A stretch of DNA of 64,000 nt from Anderseniella sp963700735 (GCA_963700735.1 CAVOYR010000003.1:1-64000), one strand, 5' to 3'; positions 8,006-16,535 are shown, counted from the stretch's first letter. Numbers and translations are program-made. Notes: generated by a model not told the origin, from the letters alone.

Positions 8006-9002
8006 ATGGATGCGCGCAACATGGTGGTTCTCTTCGCTGACCCGGTCGTTATTGCCCCGGCGTTTTGCACCACTTTGACGGTGCTGAAGTTCATGCCGGC
8101 AGACACACATGTCACGGTGTTCTGCGTAGACTTCAGTGACGAGAAATACCAAACAACCGTCGGCGTGTTCTCGGCGTTCGGACCATCGGTATCGTTGCAG
8201 CAAGTTGACAGCACCGCGGACTTCGATGACTGCATCTGGCGCACCTCCCTGGGCCTGGCAACATGGGGGCGCCTGTTTCTTGACAAGCTGCTGCCCAGGG
8301 ATCTCGACGCGTGTCTTGTACCTGGATTGCGATACTTGGTTCAGAGCGATCTCGCGCCACTATTGAATGCTGATCTGGGGACAAACCCGCGTCGGTGCGT
8401 GCAAGGACCAGTTCCAGTACATGTCTGGCGCTGTCCAACATCGCAGGACGGAGTTGGGTCTGTCACCGGAAGGAGATTATTTCAATGCCGGCGTCATGTT
8501 GTTTGACTGGAAACCCGTCATTGAACAGAACCTGTTCGAACAGGCACGTCATTTGCTGAGGCAAAGCCGTGGCAGCTTGAAGTTGTGGTTCGCCGATCAG
8601 GACATTCTCAACCTGTTGCTGAACGAACGGTGGCGCGAACTGGATCCAGCGTGGAACCTGCAGTCGTTCGCAATGGCAGTCACGACATCACGACAGCCGC
8701 GCATCGCGCATTTTGTAGGCGTGCAAAAACCATGGTCGAAACACTGCACCGCCCAACTGCTGAAATTCCGCAGGCAGTACTTGGAAATGCAACGCATGGC
8801 AGGACCACTTGCACAAGATTTCAAAACCTTACCCCTTGTTGCGCAAATGGCCACTGGCTACGTTCGAAGTGTCTGCAGGCACGTAGTGAGTTGCGTTACG
8901 TTCAAGGCGGGAGAACAATCAGCAAGAAGTTTAGCTTACAAGCACAGGCTTGAGATCCTTTTCAAAGCCTATGACGAGCAAAACGGCGCAGAATTACAAT
9001 AG
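8006..9002 (+). pseudogene. GT8 glycosyltransferase with three frameshifts
   Basis: The start is taken at ATG 8006, after GAGGTG. The reading frame carries VVLFADPVVIAPAF and LATWGRLFLDKLLP, then jumps near 8312 to RVLYLDCDTWF (the GT8 DxD motif), jumps back near 8338 to LAPLLNADLG, and jumps again near 8390 to YFNAGVMLFDW, FADQDILN and HFVGVQKPWS, staying open to 9002. All GT8 landmarks survive, but three single-base-scale shifts lie within about 80 bp. This is either recent decay or a local run of base-call errors. With the IS-cut gene at 1023 it is the second GT8 of the island. Confidence 0.8.
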
Positions 9003-9165
9003 GCGCTGCGGCTGCCCCCGTATTTCGCCTTCCAATAGTGAAGGGTTGCACCGCAACGGTCGCGCTTGCAGGCTGCGTCAACTGCCTTCGCACCAGCCTC
9101 GTTCTCGCGTCGATGGGGCCGCTGGGAAGGCCGGGCGGCACGTACGACCGCCTGAGGATTGGATT

Positions 9166-9357
9166 TGCTTTGTCGCGTCCCGAAACGTTCGGCGGCAGCT
9201 GGGACTCGACTTTGGAAAGATTGACTTCACAATGCATGACGGCAAGGCGGTCGTATTTGATGTGAACAAGACACCAACGGTCTATCTCAACAAGGCCGGG
9301 CAACCAGGCAAGTTCGTCCGGCAGCTTGCGGATGGTCTGGACAGCCTGCTCTCATGA
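9166..9357 (+). pseudogene. ATP-grasp protein, C-terminal fragment
   Basis: The C-terminal part of this frame reads LGLDFGKIDFTMHDGKAVVFDVNKTPT, split here as LGLDFGKIDF, HDGK and VVFDVNKTPT. This is the metal/ATP end of an ATP-grasp domain, where the Asn of FDVN binds Mg. Upstream (9003-9165) no frame shows the rest of the fold, so most of the gene is lost or scrambled. Its stop overlaps the ATG of the next ATP-grasp gene (ATGA at 9354), showing that the two were once a coupled pair. Confidence 0.6.
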
Positions 9358-10634
9358 ACGTACCCGTCACCACGCTTGACCAGTTGTATCCCGCCAACTG
9401 TTTCTTCTGCGCCCGGACTACCCGGGAGATGATGGCGTGGAATGTAGCCGACGCGACAGGGCTGCCAGCCTATCGTCTCGATGCGACACCAGCCCAGTTG
9501 CTCGGCCTGGCCGGCAAGATGCCGTTCATCGCCCATGAAGCGGCAAGTTCCCCCCAGATCCTCGACTTTCTTCAGTCTTGCGGTTTGCCCGCTCCTTCAG
9601 CATTGCATCGCTACCGGACTGTCGACGAAGCAGCCGAAATTGCTTTTAGCCTGATCGGACAGGGGCTGCAGCTCGTTCATAATTTTGGCTCTCTGCCTGC
9701 CATTGAGAAGACCAAGGGATTGCTGATCCCGATGCAGCAGTACTTGCGGCTGAACGCCAAGGAGACACTGCCATCCTTCGTCAGGCCGGAGCATCGGCCT
9801 CAGCGGCAAATGCTGACTATACCGGAGCTCCAGAACAGCGAGCCCGTGCCCGATGGCTTGCCGGTATTCCTGAAAGTGGCAGGCCCTGTTTCAAATGGCG
9901 GGGGCAGTGCAGTGAGATACTGCGCAGATGAAGCCAGCTTTGTCGCGCACCGCGCCGAACTCGCGGCGCGGCTGCGCGAAAGCGATCTGATCATTGTGGA
10001 AAAGGATTACGGAGACTTGCCAAGCTGGTGCACTGGCGTTGCCATCCTTGATGGCGGAATCGTGTGGCTAGGCGCATCACTGCAACTGTTTTCGCACAAG
10101 GCAGTCCAAGCAGGAAACGTGCTGTTCCGGGATCAGCCGCCCCCGGAACTAGAGCAGATCGCCATAGAAATCGCTCAAGCCGCACACGCAACGGGCTACA
10201 GGGGGATCGCTGGATTTGATGTTGGGGTACAGCAGGACGGCCCACCGGTTGTGTTCGACCTCAATTTCCGGCCCAACAGCTCTACCAGCCTTCTGCTCGC
10301 CGGACTGCCAGCCTTGCACCAGTCCAGCTTTCGCGTGGCGCACAGTTTTTTCCTGCGTCACGACGGTCCGTTGCAGGAGCTGATTGCGAGTCTCGCAACC
10401 GAAGCCGGGCAAGGTCGCGTGGTTCCGGGCAGTCTGTTCGATCGGGATGTTTACCAGCAAACATCTGATGATGAGAAAACCCGATCATGCCTCGATGGGT
10501 GGGTACTGGCCGATAGCGTCGAGGATGCAGTCACCATCATTTCAGGGATCCGCGGCAGGCTGGGCAACGCCTGTCCGACAGCGGCAAATTGCTATCCTCT
10601 TCCCACGGGCTGCGACCGCATCGGCAATAGCTAA
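9354..10634 (+). CDS. ATP-grasp family protein, function unknown
   Basis: This intact 426-residue protein has an ATP-grasp layout: the ATP lysine and glycine-rich loop FLKVAGPVSNGGGSAVRYC (172-190), the adenine-side IIVEKDYG (213-220) with E216, and the Mg-binding FDLNFRPN (301-308) after GYRGIAGFDVG. Family members form carboxylate-amine (peptide-like) or thioester bonds with ATP; the acceptor here cannot be told. It starts inside the stop of the preceding ATP-grasp remnant and ends the rightward half of the island. It could ligate or cap the modified product, but that is a guess. Confidence 0.78.
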   Translation: MNVPVTTLDQLYPANCFFCARTTREMMAWNVADATGLPAYRLDATPAQLLGLAGKMPFIAHEAASSPQILDFLQSCGLPAPSALHRYRTVDEAAEIAFSLIGQGLQLVHNFGSLPAIEKTKGLLIPMQQYLRLNAKETLPSFVRPEHRPQRQMLTIPELQNSEPVPDGLPVFLKVAGPVSNGGGSAVRYCADEASFVAHRAELAARLRESDLIIVEKDYGDLPSWCTGVAILDGGIVWLGASLQLFSHKAVQAGNVLFRDQPPPELEQIAIEIAQAAHATGYRGIAGFDVGVQQDGPPVVFDLNFRPNSSTSLLLAGLPALHQSSFRVAHSFFLRHDGPLQELIASLATEAGQGRVVPGSLFDRDVYQQTSDDEKTRSCLDGWVLADSVEDAVTIISGIRGRLGNACPTAANCYPLPTGCDRIGNS

Positions 10635-10786
10635 ACCGTCTGGAAGTGGCACAAAGCGGACGTCACGAGGGCGCGCTCAAAGAGTTTGCTTTGGCGGGTA
10701 AAACAGTCATCTTGGGGAAATCGTGATACCAAATTGGTCGCCGCGCATGGGTACGCCGGATGGCCATTGATGACTCCAGAGTCACT

Positions 10787-10977
10787 TTCCCTGAACGCTT
10801 GAACGATTTCCCTGATAGCTCGCAGGAATTCCCTGTTCGTTGAAAAGTTTTCCCTGTTACAGTATTTAGGGAATTTCAAGTTTAAGTTTCTGATATTGCA
10901 GCACTTTTCTGGTCTACAAACCTTCAAAAGCAGCCGAAAGTGCGAAATTTCCCTGTAAATTCCCGTATATCAGGGAA
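10787..10977. repeat. TTCCCTG heptamer array with 21-bp phasing
   Basis: TTCCCTG occurs at 10787, 10808, 10829 and 10850, each start exactly 21 bp after the last (two helical turns). Further copies follow: inverted AGGGAA at 10868, TTCCCTG at 10949, a partial TTCCCG at 10960 and inverted CAGGGAA at 10971. The array lies in an AT-richer gap of 426 bp (10635-11060) without a supportable gene, at the boundary between the accessory island and the sox locus. Phased repeats of this sort are protein-binding arrays: either an operator or the end of a mobile element. Confidence 0.75.
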
Positions 10978-11060
10978 TCTCAAACAGAGACTGGTTAGCG
11001 ATAGACTGCACCCACCACCATTTCCAGCCACACATCGGAACTGACCGGCAAGCTGGCGCT

Positions 11061-11549
11061 CTACTGCGCAGCTTCTCCGATGATTTCCGTCAGCAGCGCC
11101 TCGATCTTGGCTGCTGCTGCCGTGGACGCCGCATCATCTCGCATGTCCGGCTTGCGGTAGCCGACGACGACCTTGCCCGGGTTGGCACGGGTCTCGTAGG
11201 CAAAGACCAGGTACGGACACATCGAAATATTCGACGGGTCAGCCGCGACAGATTCATGCGTCAGCACTGATGAGCAGAACTGCATGTAACGCGCGTTGGC
11301 AAACGGCGATGCGCCCTGTCCGGCCACATCGGCCGTGCGTTCCAGCATGGTGCCGGAGTGGCCGGTGTAGTCGATGACCAGACCCCTGTTCACGATTGCA
11401 TCGGTAAGGTCCTGGAAAACCGTGTCAAAGCTGGCCTCGACCGTGCGCATGGTGGGGGGCAGGTCAGCGGCCTGCACAGGCCCGGCAGAACCTGCGAATG
11501 CCAGCAGCGCTGCTGCCGCCGAAGCACGGATCAATTGTGAATGTCGCAT
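11061..11549 (-). CDS. Secreted DUF302-family protein
   Basis: This protein of about 162 residues is read from ATG 11549, which follows GAGGTGA; an upstream in-frame ATG at 11588 would put charged residues before the signal. The N-terminus (MRHSQLIRAS, Ala-rich core, VQAAD) is a signal peptide. The rest shows the DUF302 pattern: FDTVFQDLTDAIVNRGLVIDY near the start and CPYLVFAYETRANPGKVVVGYR further on. DUF302 proteins often accompany sulfur-oxidation genes and may bind small ligands; no activity is known. It is divergent from the metallo-hydrolase gene. Confidence 0.7.
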   Translation of the reverse strand: MRHSQLIRASAAAALLAFAGSAGPVQAADLPPTMRTVEASFDTVFQDLTDAIVNRGLVIDYTGHSGTMLERTADVAGQGASPFANARYMQFCSSVLTHESVAADPSNISMCPYLVFAYETRANPGKVVVGYRKPDMRDDAASTAAAAKIEALLTEIIGEAAQ

Positions 11550-11641
11550 GGGGTCACCTCTCGGTTTATCGCCGGTTTTCGCCGTCAACCTGGCTGGACC
11601 ACCGCAGTATGCACGTGAAGATGCTTGCTATTCAAGAACAC

Positions 11642-11657
11642 ATTCAATAATTTTAAT
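11642..11657. promoter_or_regulatory. SoxR-type operator-like site (ATTC-N8-TAAT)
   Basis: ATTC (11642) is followed after eight bases by TAAT, one base off the ATTC-N8-GAAT pattern found exactly at two other places in this sox locus. A further ATTCAA half lies about ten bases to the left. The site is in the divergent gap between the DUF302 and metallo-hydrolase genes. Confidence 0.4.
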
Positions 11658-11697
11658 ATTTAAGAACGGCGGGATAAGCGCGAAAATGGAGGAATTC

Positions 11698-12615
11698 ATG
11701 ATCATCAACCGCAGACGGCTCATCGCCACGGGCGCGGCAGCAAGTGCCCTCACCAGCCTCACGCCGGGCCTGGCCTGGTCGGCGGCCAGCATGGCACTGG
11801 GCGATGCCAAGGTCGACATTGTCAGCGACGGCCACCTCACCTTGCCCGCGGCAATGGTGCTGGAGCGGGTGCCGGAAGCTGAGCGTGCCGAGTGGCTCAA
11901 GACCCACGCAACCGATGGCGACACGGTCAAGTCGCCGCTCAACCTGACGCTCTATCGCGATGGCGAGCGCACCGTGCTGTTCGATGTCGGCTCCGGCCCC
12001 AACTTCATGTCGAGCGCAGGCAAGATCAAGTCCGCGCTGGAGGCCATCGGCGTGGCGGCGGACGACGTGACCAACGTGGTGTTCACCCACGCCCACCCTG
12101 ACCACATCTGGGGCGTCAAGGACGACTTCGACGAGATCGTCTTTGCCAACGCCGAGTACGCCATTTCCGAGGCGGAATGGGACTACTGGTTTGACCCTGA
12201 AACGGTCAACAAGGTTGCTGCCGAGCGCCAGTCGTTCGCGGTGGGCGCGCGCAACGCCATGGAGGCGATCGAGGACAAGGTCTCGCGCTTCAAGCCGGGC
12301 GGTGAGGTGCTGCCGGGCATCGAGGCGTTTGCGACCGTGGGCCATACACCGGGGCACACCTCGTTCGTCATCCACAAGGGCAGCGACAGCCTGGTGGTGG
12401 TTGGAGATGTGATCACCAATGCACAGGTCTCGTTTGAGCATCCCGAGTGGGAAATGGGCACCGACTCCGACCCCCAGCAAGGCGTGGCATCACGAAAGGC
12501 CCTGCTCGACCGGCTGGCAACCGAGAAGACCCGGTTTATTGCCTATCACCTGCCCCATCCCGGCACCGGCCGGGTGGAACGCACGTCCGCCGGTTATTCA
12601 TTCGCTGCCGATTGA
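11698..12615 (+). CDS. MBL-fold metallo-hydrolase, exported (sox locus)
   Basis: Read from ATG 11698, which follows GGAGG; the ATG at 11685 overlaps that Shine-Dalgarno. The 305-residue product starts with an RRRLIATG twin-arginine-like signal and a cleavage region near AWSAA. It carries the full metallo-beta-lactamase metal motif THAHPDH (H131, H133, D135, H136), then GHTPGH and VVGDVI for the remaining ligands. Such periplasmic zinc hydrolases (SoxG/SoxH-like) accompany sox genes; their reaction is not settled. The next gene is a second MBL-fold protein 17 bp downstream, so both are likely co-transcribed. Confidence 0.82.
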   Translation: MIINRRRLIATGAAASALTSLTPGLAWSAASMALGDAKVDIVSDGHLTLPAAMVLERVPEAERAEWLKTHATDGDTVKSPLNLTLYRDGERTVLFDVGSGPNFMSSAGKIKSALEAIGVAADDVTNVVFTHAHPDHIWGVKDDFDEIVFANAEYAISEAEWDYWFDPETVNKVAAERQSFAVGARNAMEAIEDKVSRFKPGGEVLPGIEAFATVGHTPGHTSFVIHKGSDSLVVVGDVITNAQVSFEHPEWEMGTDSDPQQGVASRKALLDRLATEKTRFIAYHLPHPGTGRVERTSAGYSFAAD

Positions 12616-12632
12616 AGCCCCAAGGAGCCATC

Positions 12633-13601
12633 ATGAGCACCATGAAACCCACCATCGCCGGCCTGCTGGTTGCGCTTGGCCTCGCACTGTCAGTGCCCGC
12701 CAGCGCGAACCAGAACATTCCAGACCAGTATCCGGACTCCCTGCTCTATTCAGCGCCCGTGGAGGTGATCCCCAATGTCTGGTCTGCCATCGGCGCAACT
12801 GCTCCGGCAACCTACGAAAACGCCGGTCACAACAACAATCTCAGCTTCCTTGTAACCGGCGACGGCGTGATCGTGATCAACGGCGGCGGCTCCTATGGGC
12901 TGGCTGAGGCGCTGCACAAGGAGATCAAGTCGATCACCGATCAGCCGGTGAAACTGGTGGTCAACGAGAATGGCCAGGGCCATGCGGCACTGGGCAACTG
13001 CTACTGGGCCGAACAGGGCGTGAAGGTGGTTGCACATGCTGATGCCGCACACGAGTTCGAAAAGCAGAGCGGGCAGATCCTGCAGTCGGCACAGAACATC
13101 CTGAAGGACCGTGCCGACAAGACCTGCGTGCACGTTGCCGACGAGACGTTCAGTGACAAGATGGACGTGTCGATGGGGACGATGAAGGTGGAACTGGTTT
13201 ACTCAGGTCCCGCGCACAGCCCCGGCGACATCCAGGTCTGGCTGCCGGAGGAGAAACTGGTAATCGCGGGCGACATGGCGTTCCACGAGCGGATGCCGCC
13301 GATCTTCGAGGACACCGACACCGCCGGCTGGATCGAGACCTGGGAGAACGCCTTCGAGAAGATGGGCGCGGTATACGTGGTTCCAGGCCACGGCCACCCC
13401 ACCAGCATGGCGCAGGTTCGCCGCTACACGCACGACTACCTCGTCTACCTGCGTGGCAAGATCCAGGAGGTAATCGACGAGGGCAAGGGGCTGGACGAGG
13501 CCTTCTATGTCGACCAGTCACCCTACAAGCACCTGCACACGTTCGAAGAGCTGGCGACGAAGAACGCGGGCCGCGTTTTCCAGCAGATGGAGTTCGAGTA
13601 G
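12633..13601 (+). CDS. SoxH-like MBL-fold protein with degenerate metal motif
   Basis: The 322-residue product is read from ATG 12633 after AAGGAG and begins with a cleavable signal (VPASA-NQ). The fold is metallo-beta-lactamase, and late ligands remain (GPAHSPGD, VIAGDM, VPGHGHPT). The first metal motif, normally HxHxDH, is replaced by E-N-G-Q-G-H (112-117), so only the last His is kept. Variant sites of this sort are known in MBL proteins near sulfur-oxidation genes, so it may bind one metal or act as a non-hydrolytic partner. It follows the intact MBL gene in the same operon. Confidence 0.78.
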   Translation: MSTMKPTIAGLLVALGLALSVPASANQNIPDQYPDSLLYSAPVEVIPNVWSAIGATAPATYENAGHNNNLSFLVTGDGVIVINGGGSYGLAEALHKEIKSITDQPVKLVVNENGQGHAALGNCYWAEQGVKVVAHADAAHEFEKQSGQILQSAQNILKDRADKTCVHVADETFSDKMDVSMGTMKVELVYSGPAHSPGDIQVWLPEEKLVIAGDMAFHERMPPIFEDTDTAGWIETWENAFEKMGAVYVVPGHGHPTSMAQVRRYTHDYLVYLRGKIQEVIDEGKGLDEAFYVDQSPYKHLHTFEELATKNAGRVFQQMEFE

Positions 13602-13687
13602 GTCTTGAAGGAACGCGCTGTTTGATATAAAGAACGATCTGGAATAAGCCACGAACACTGCCGTGGCAGCATTTTCGGAGCGTCATC

Positions 13688-14809
13688 ATGACCGAGCAGC
13701 TTGAACTCCTTCGCGAGACCTACGGCACTGCCACACTGGTTCTGTGGGCAGCCTTTGCACTGGGCGCTTTCTTTGGTGCGCTGGCGGAATACAGCCGGTA
13801 TTGTGCCCGTGCAGCCCTTGCAGAATGGGCTCCGGGCACGGAACGCACCCAGGCTGCCGGCACCGGCTATGCGCGCACCAAGCAATACCTGACGGCTGTT
13901 CTGGTGGCGCTGGCAGGAACGCAGCTGCTGTTCGCTACTCAGAACATCGATCTCGGCAATTCGATTTACTGGTCCGTCGGCATCCAGCCGTTGGCACTGG
14001 TCACCGGCGGGCTGCTGTTCGGCATCGGCATGGTTTTGGCAGGCGGTTGCGCCAGCCGGTTGCTGGTGCTGGCGGCCTCCGGCAACGGCCGCGCGCTGGT
14101 CACGCTGCTGGTAACGGGCATTGCAGGCTATGCCACCTTGCGCGGTATCCTGTCGTATCCGCGGATCTGGCTGGAGCAGGCCTGGGCAACCGGCTCGTCT
14201 GCTGGCTCGCTTTATGAAGCCGGCACCGGGTCGCCTGTGCTGGTGGGCAGCATTATCGCCCTGGTGTTCGCGGCCGCACTGGCTTTCGTACTGGTGCGCC
14301 ATGGCGCGCGCGGCGTGGTGACGGGCGCACTGGTCGGCCTCGTGGTCGTGGCAGGCTGGGCCATCACGGGCATCGTCGGCTTCGACGAATTCGAGCCAAC
14401 CCAGTTGCAGTCATTGAGCTTCGTGGCCCCGGTCGGCGAAACGATCCAGTACCTGATGATCTTCACCGGTGACACCATCGGCTATGGCACGGCGCTGCTG
14501 TTTGGCGTGCTGGCCGGAGCGTTTGCCAGCTCGCTCGCGGGTGGCCGGTTTCACTATCGCGGCTTCACCACCGAAGGCTCGCTGGTGCGCTATGTGGCCG
14601 GCGGCCTGCTGATGGGATTTGGCGGCGTAACGGCGCTGGGCTGCTCAGTGGGCCAGGGCCTGACCGGCCTCAGCTCGGCCTCGGTTTCGTCTGTCCTTGC
14701 CATGCTGGCCATCGCGGCGGGTGGTTACGCAACGATGTATGTGCAGGCGCGGCGCGGCCAACGTGCATCACGCGAAGCCATCAACGAGGCGATGCAGCCA
14801 GCTGAGTGA
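13688..14809 (+). CDS. YeeE/YedE-family sulfur (thiosulfate) transporter
   Basis: This 373-residue membrane protein has two repeats of the YeeE/YedE (TsuA-like) fold. Each half has its conserved Gly-Cys motif: LAGGCASRLLV in the first and ALGCSVGQGLTGLS in the second, with a further Cys in YSRYCARA near the start. In this family the cysteines pass thiosulfate through the inner membrane. Its place beside sox genes fits sulfur import (SoxT-like). A strong bidirectional terminator follows at 14836. Confidence 0.85.
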   Translation: MTEQLELLRETYGTATLVLWAAFALGAFFGALAEYSRYCARAALAEWAPGTERTQAAGTGYARTKQYLTAVLVALAGTQLLFATQNIDLGNSIYWSVGIQPLALVTGGLLFGIGMVLAGGCASRLLVLAASGNGRALVTLLVTGIAGYATLRGILSYPRIWLEQAWATGSSAGSLYEAGTGSPVLVGSIIALVFAAALAFVLVRHGARGVVTGALVGLVVVAGWAITGIVGFDEFEPTQLQSLSFVAPVGETIQYLMIFTGDTIGYGTALLFGVLAGAFASSLAGGRFHYRGFTTEGSLVRYVAGGLLMGFGGVTALGCSVGQGLTGLSSASVSSVLAMLAIAAGGYATMYVQARRGQRASREAINEAMQPAE

Positions 14810-14835
14810 CCGGCACGCATCATCGCCATACAGCA

Positions 14836-14866
14836 AAGGGCGCCACGGTTGTTCCGTGACGCCCTT
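14836..14866. terminator. Bidirectional rho-independent terminator
   Basis: AAGGGCG (14836-14842) pairs with CGCCCTT (14860-14866), with a further CACGG/CCGTG pairing inside and a TTGTT loop. It lies between the convergent thiosulfate transporter and flavocytochrome genes and can stop both transcripts. Confidence 0.8.
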
Positions 14867-14893
14867 GTCATTTGGCAGGCAGTTGCATGCCGG

Positions 14894-16165
14894 TCAGCTG
14901 AACATGTCCGTGGTGATCGAGGTGTACCAGCCTTCGGATTCCTCGTAGGTCGCCTTGCGCAGCTCGGCTGTTTCGCCAGTCTTCGAGACGAACTCCTCAA
15001 CCGCGTCGATCTTGCCTTCGCCCGGCTTGTAGCTGCCACCCACCTTGACCCCGTCATTGTCGGCGATGAGACTCCAGCAGGTGTTGGCATAGCGGGCCTC
15101 GAATACCTTTGACCCGGTCAGCTCGCCGCGGATGGCATTTGCTGCCACCTTGGCCTGCGAGTTGGCCGAGAAGCCCGACTTCGGCATGGCCGCGGCAACG
15201 GATGCATCGCCAAGCACATAAATGTCGGCGTTGGCCTTTGAGGCCATGTTGGCCGGATTGACCGGCACCCAGTCACCGTCGGTCACGCCGGCGGCAAAGG
15301 CGATGGCACCCGCCTTCTGGGCCGGAATGACCGAGGCGGCATCTGCCTTGAAGGTGTCCAGATCGGTGACGATTTCCATCGTCTCGGTGTTGACCGACTT
15401 GATGCCGCCGTGCACGTCCGGCCCGATCCACTCGACCATGCCAGTGTAATGCTTCTGCCAGCCTTCCATGAACAGGCCCTGCTTGGAGAACTTTTCCTTG
15501 GGGTCGAGCACGATGATCTTGGCTGTCGGGTTTTTCGCCTTGAGGATTTTGGCGATCATCGACACCCGTTCATAGGGTCCGGGCGGGCAGCGATAGGGGT
15601 TGGGCGGGGCAACCATCACGAAGGTTCCGCCTTCCTTCATGGCCTCGACCCGGGCCTTGAGAAGTTGCACCTGCGTGCCGGACTTCCAGGCGTGGGGCAT
15701 GACGTTCTGTGCCTCTACCGAGTAGCCTTCCACGCTGTCGAACTTGAGGTCGATACCCGGCGACAGCACCAGCTTGTCGTAACCGACCGACGCACCCGAC
15801 GCGAGCATCACCTTCTTTGCGGCCGTATCCACCGAGGACGCCCAGTCGTGCACCACGTTGACGCCGTGATTGAACGCAAGCGCTTCGTAGCCATGGCCAA
15901 TGGTTTCGTAGTCGCGGTATCCACCAAGGTAGAGGTTGGAGAAGAAGCAGGTGTAGTAGCGCTTGCTGGCTTCAATCAGCGTCACATCGATTGCGCCCTT
16001 CGAGTCCTTGGCGAGATAGCGCGCAGCGGTGGCACCACCTGCCCCGCCGCCGACCACGACCACGCGAGGCTTGGCAGCACGGGCAAGGTTGGGCATTGCA
16101 AGCAAGCCGGTAGCGGCCGTTCCGGCAAACAGCGCACCGAAATGGCGCCTGTTGAGAATGGTCAT
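14894..16165 (-). CDS. soxF: Flavocytochrome c sulfide dehydrogenase, flavoprotein subunit (SoxF/FccB)
   Basis: Read from ATG 16165, which follows AAGGAGGAG; the upstream ATG at 16192 is not needed. The 423-residue product has a twin-arginine signal (NRRHFGALFAG), an FAD-binding VVVGGGAGG, a YYTCFFSNLYLGG block and NPYRCPPGPYERV, and a C-terminal CWSLIADNDGVKVGG, as in FccB/SoxF. The cysteines in the YTC and YRC blocks fit the redox disulfide beside FAD. With the small cytochrome encoded 23 bp upstream it would oxidise sulfide in the periplasm and pass electrons to cytochrome c. Confidence 0.9.
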   Translation of the reverse strand: MTILNRRHFGALFAGTAATGLLAMPNLARAAKPRVVVVGGGAGGATAARYLAKDSKGAIDVTLIEASKRYYTCFFSNLYLGGYRDYETIGHGYEALAFNHGVNVVHDWASSVDTAAKKVMLASGASVGYDKLVLSPGIDLKFDSVEGYSVEAQNVMPHAWKSGTQVQLLKARVEAMKEGGTFVMVAPPNPYRCPPGPYERVSMIAKILKAKNPTAKIIVLDPKEKFSKQGLFMEGWQKHYTGMVEWIGPDVHGGIKSVNTETMEIVTDLDTFKADAASVIPAQKAGAIAFAAGVTDGDWVPVNPANMASKANADIYVLGDASVAAAMPKSGFSANSQAKVAANAIRGELTGSKVFEARYANTCWSLIADNDGVKVGGSYKPGEGKIDAVEEFVSKTGETAELRKATYEESEGWYTSITTDMFS

Positions 16166-16188
16166 GTCGTCTCCTCCTTGGTTATCGT

Positions 16189-16515
16189 TCATTCGGCTTT
16201 CAGCGAGGCGTAATATACCGCCAGAGCGGCCATCTGTTCATCGTCCAGACGGGCCGCAATGGTCTGCATGGTGGGGTTGTCGAGATGCTTTTCCCGGTAG
16301 GACTTCAGGATCGCGACCATACCACCGGCGTTCATGCCGGCGATTTGGGGAATGCCCGGATTGTGACCCTTGGTTGCGTGGCAGGTCACGCATTCAGCCG
16401 CCAGGTACTCGCCGTACTCGATGTCGCCTGTGACCTCTTCTGCAGCTACAGAGCCGCACAGGCCGAACGTCATTGCGGCAATGGCGGCAGTGACAGCGAA
16501 AACATTCAAGGCCAT
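16189..16515 (-). CDS. soxE: Small c-type cytochrome (SoxE/FccA-like)
   Basis: This 108-residue class-I cytochrome c is read from ATG 16515; longer reads lack a signal at the start. It has a signal peptide (to about residue 25), the haem motif C42-VTC-H46 and a likely sixth ligand M83 in NPTMQTIAARL. It carries only one haem, unlike di-haem FccA. Lying directly before the flavoprotein gene, it is the natural electron-accepting subunit of that enzyme. Confidence 0.82.
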   Translation of the reverse strand: MALNVFAVTAAIAAMTFGLCGSVAAEEVTGDIEYGEYLAAECVTCHATKGHNPGIPQIAGMNAGGMVAILKSYREKHLDNPTMQTIAARLDDEQMAALAVYYASLKAE

Positions 16516-16535
16516 GGAACAGCTTGCCTCCAGAC

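Noticed and set aside
10631..10927. 98-codon leftward frame across the TTCCCTG array
   Set aside because: It reads through the heptamer repeats, has no Shine-Dalgarno and no recognised fold; the repeats explain the region better.
10787..10977. CRISPR array
   Set aside because: The repeat unit is only seven bases and the 21-bp spacing leaves 14-base spacers, far from CRISPR geometry; no cas genes are near.
11374..11697. Upstream extension of the first MBL-fold protein
   Set aside because: It would run antisense through the DUF302 gene; the Shine-Dalgarno GGAGG before ATG 11698 and the signal peptide fix the start.
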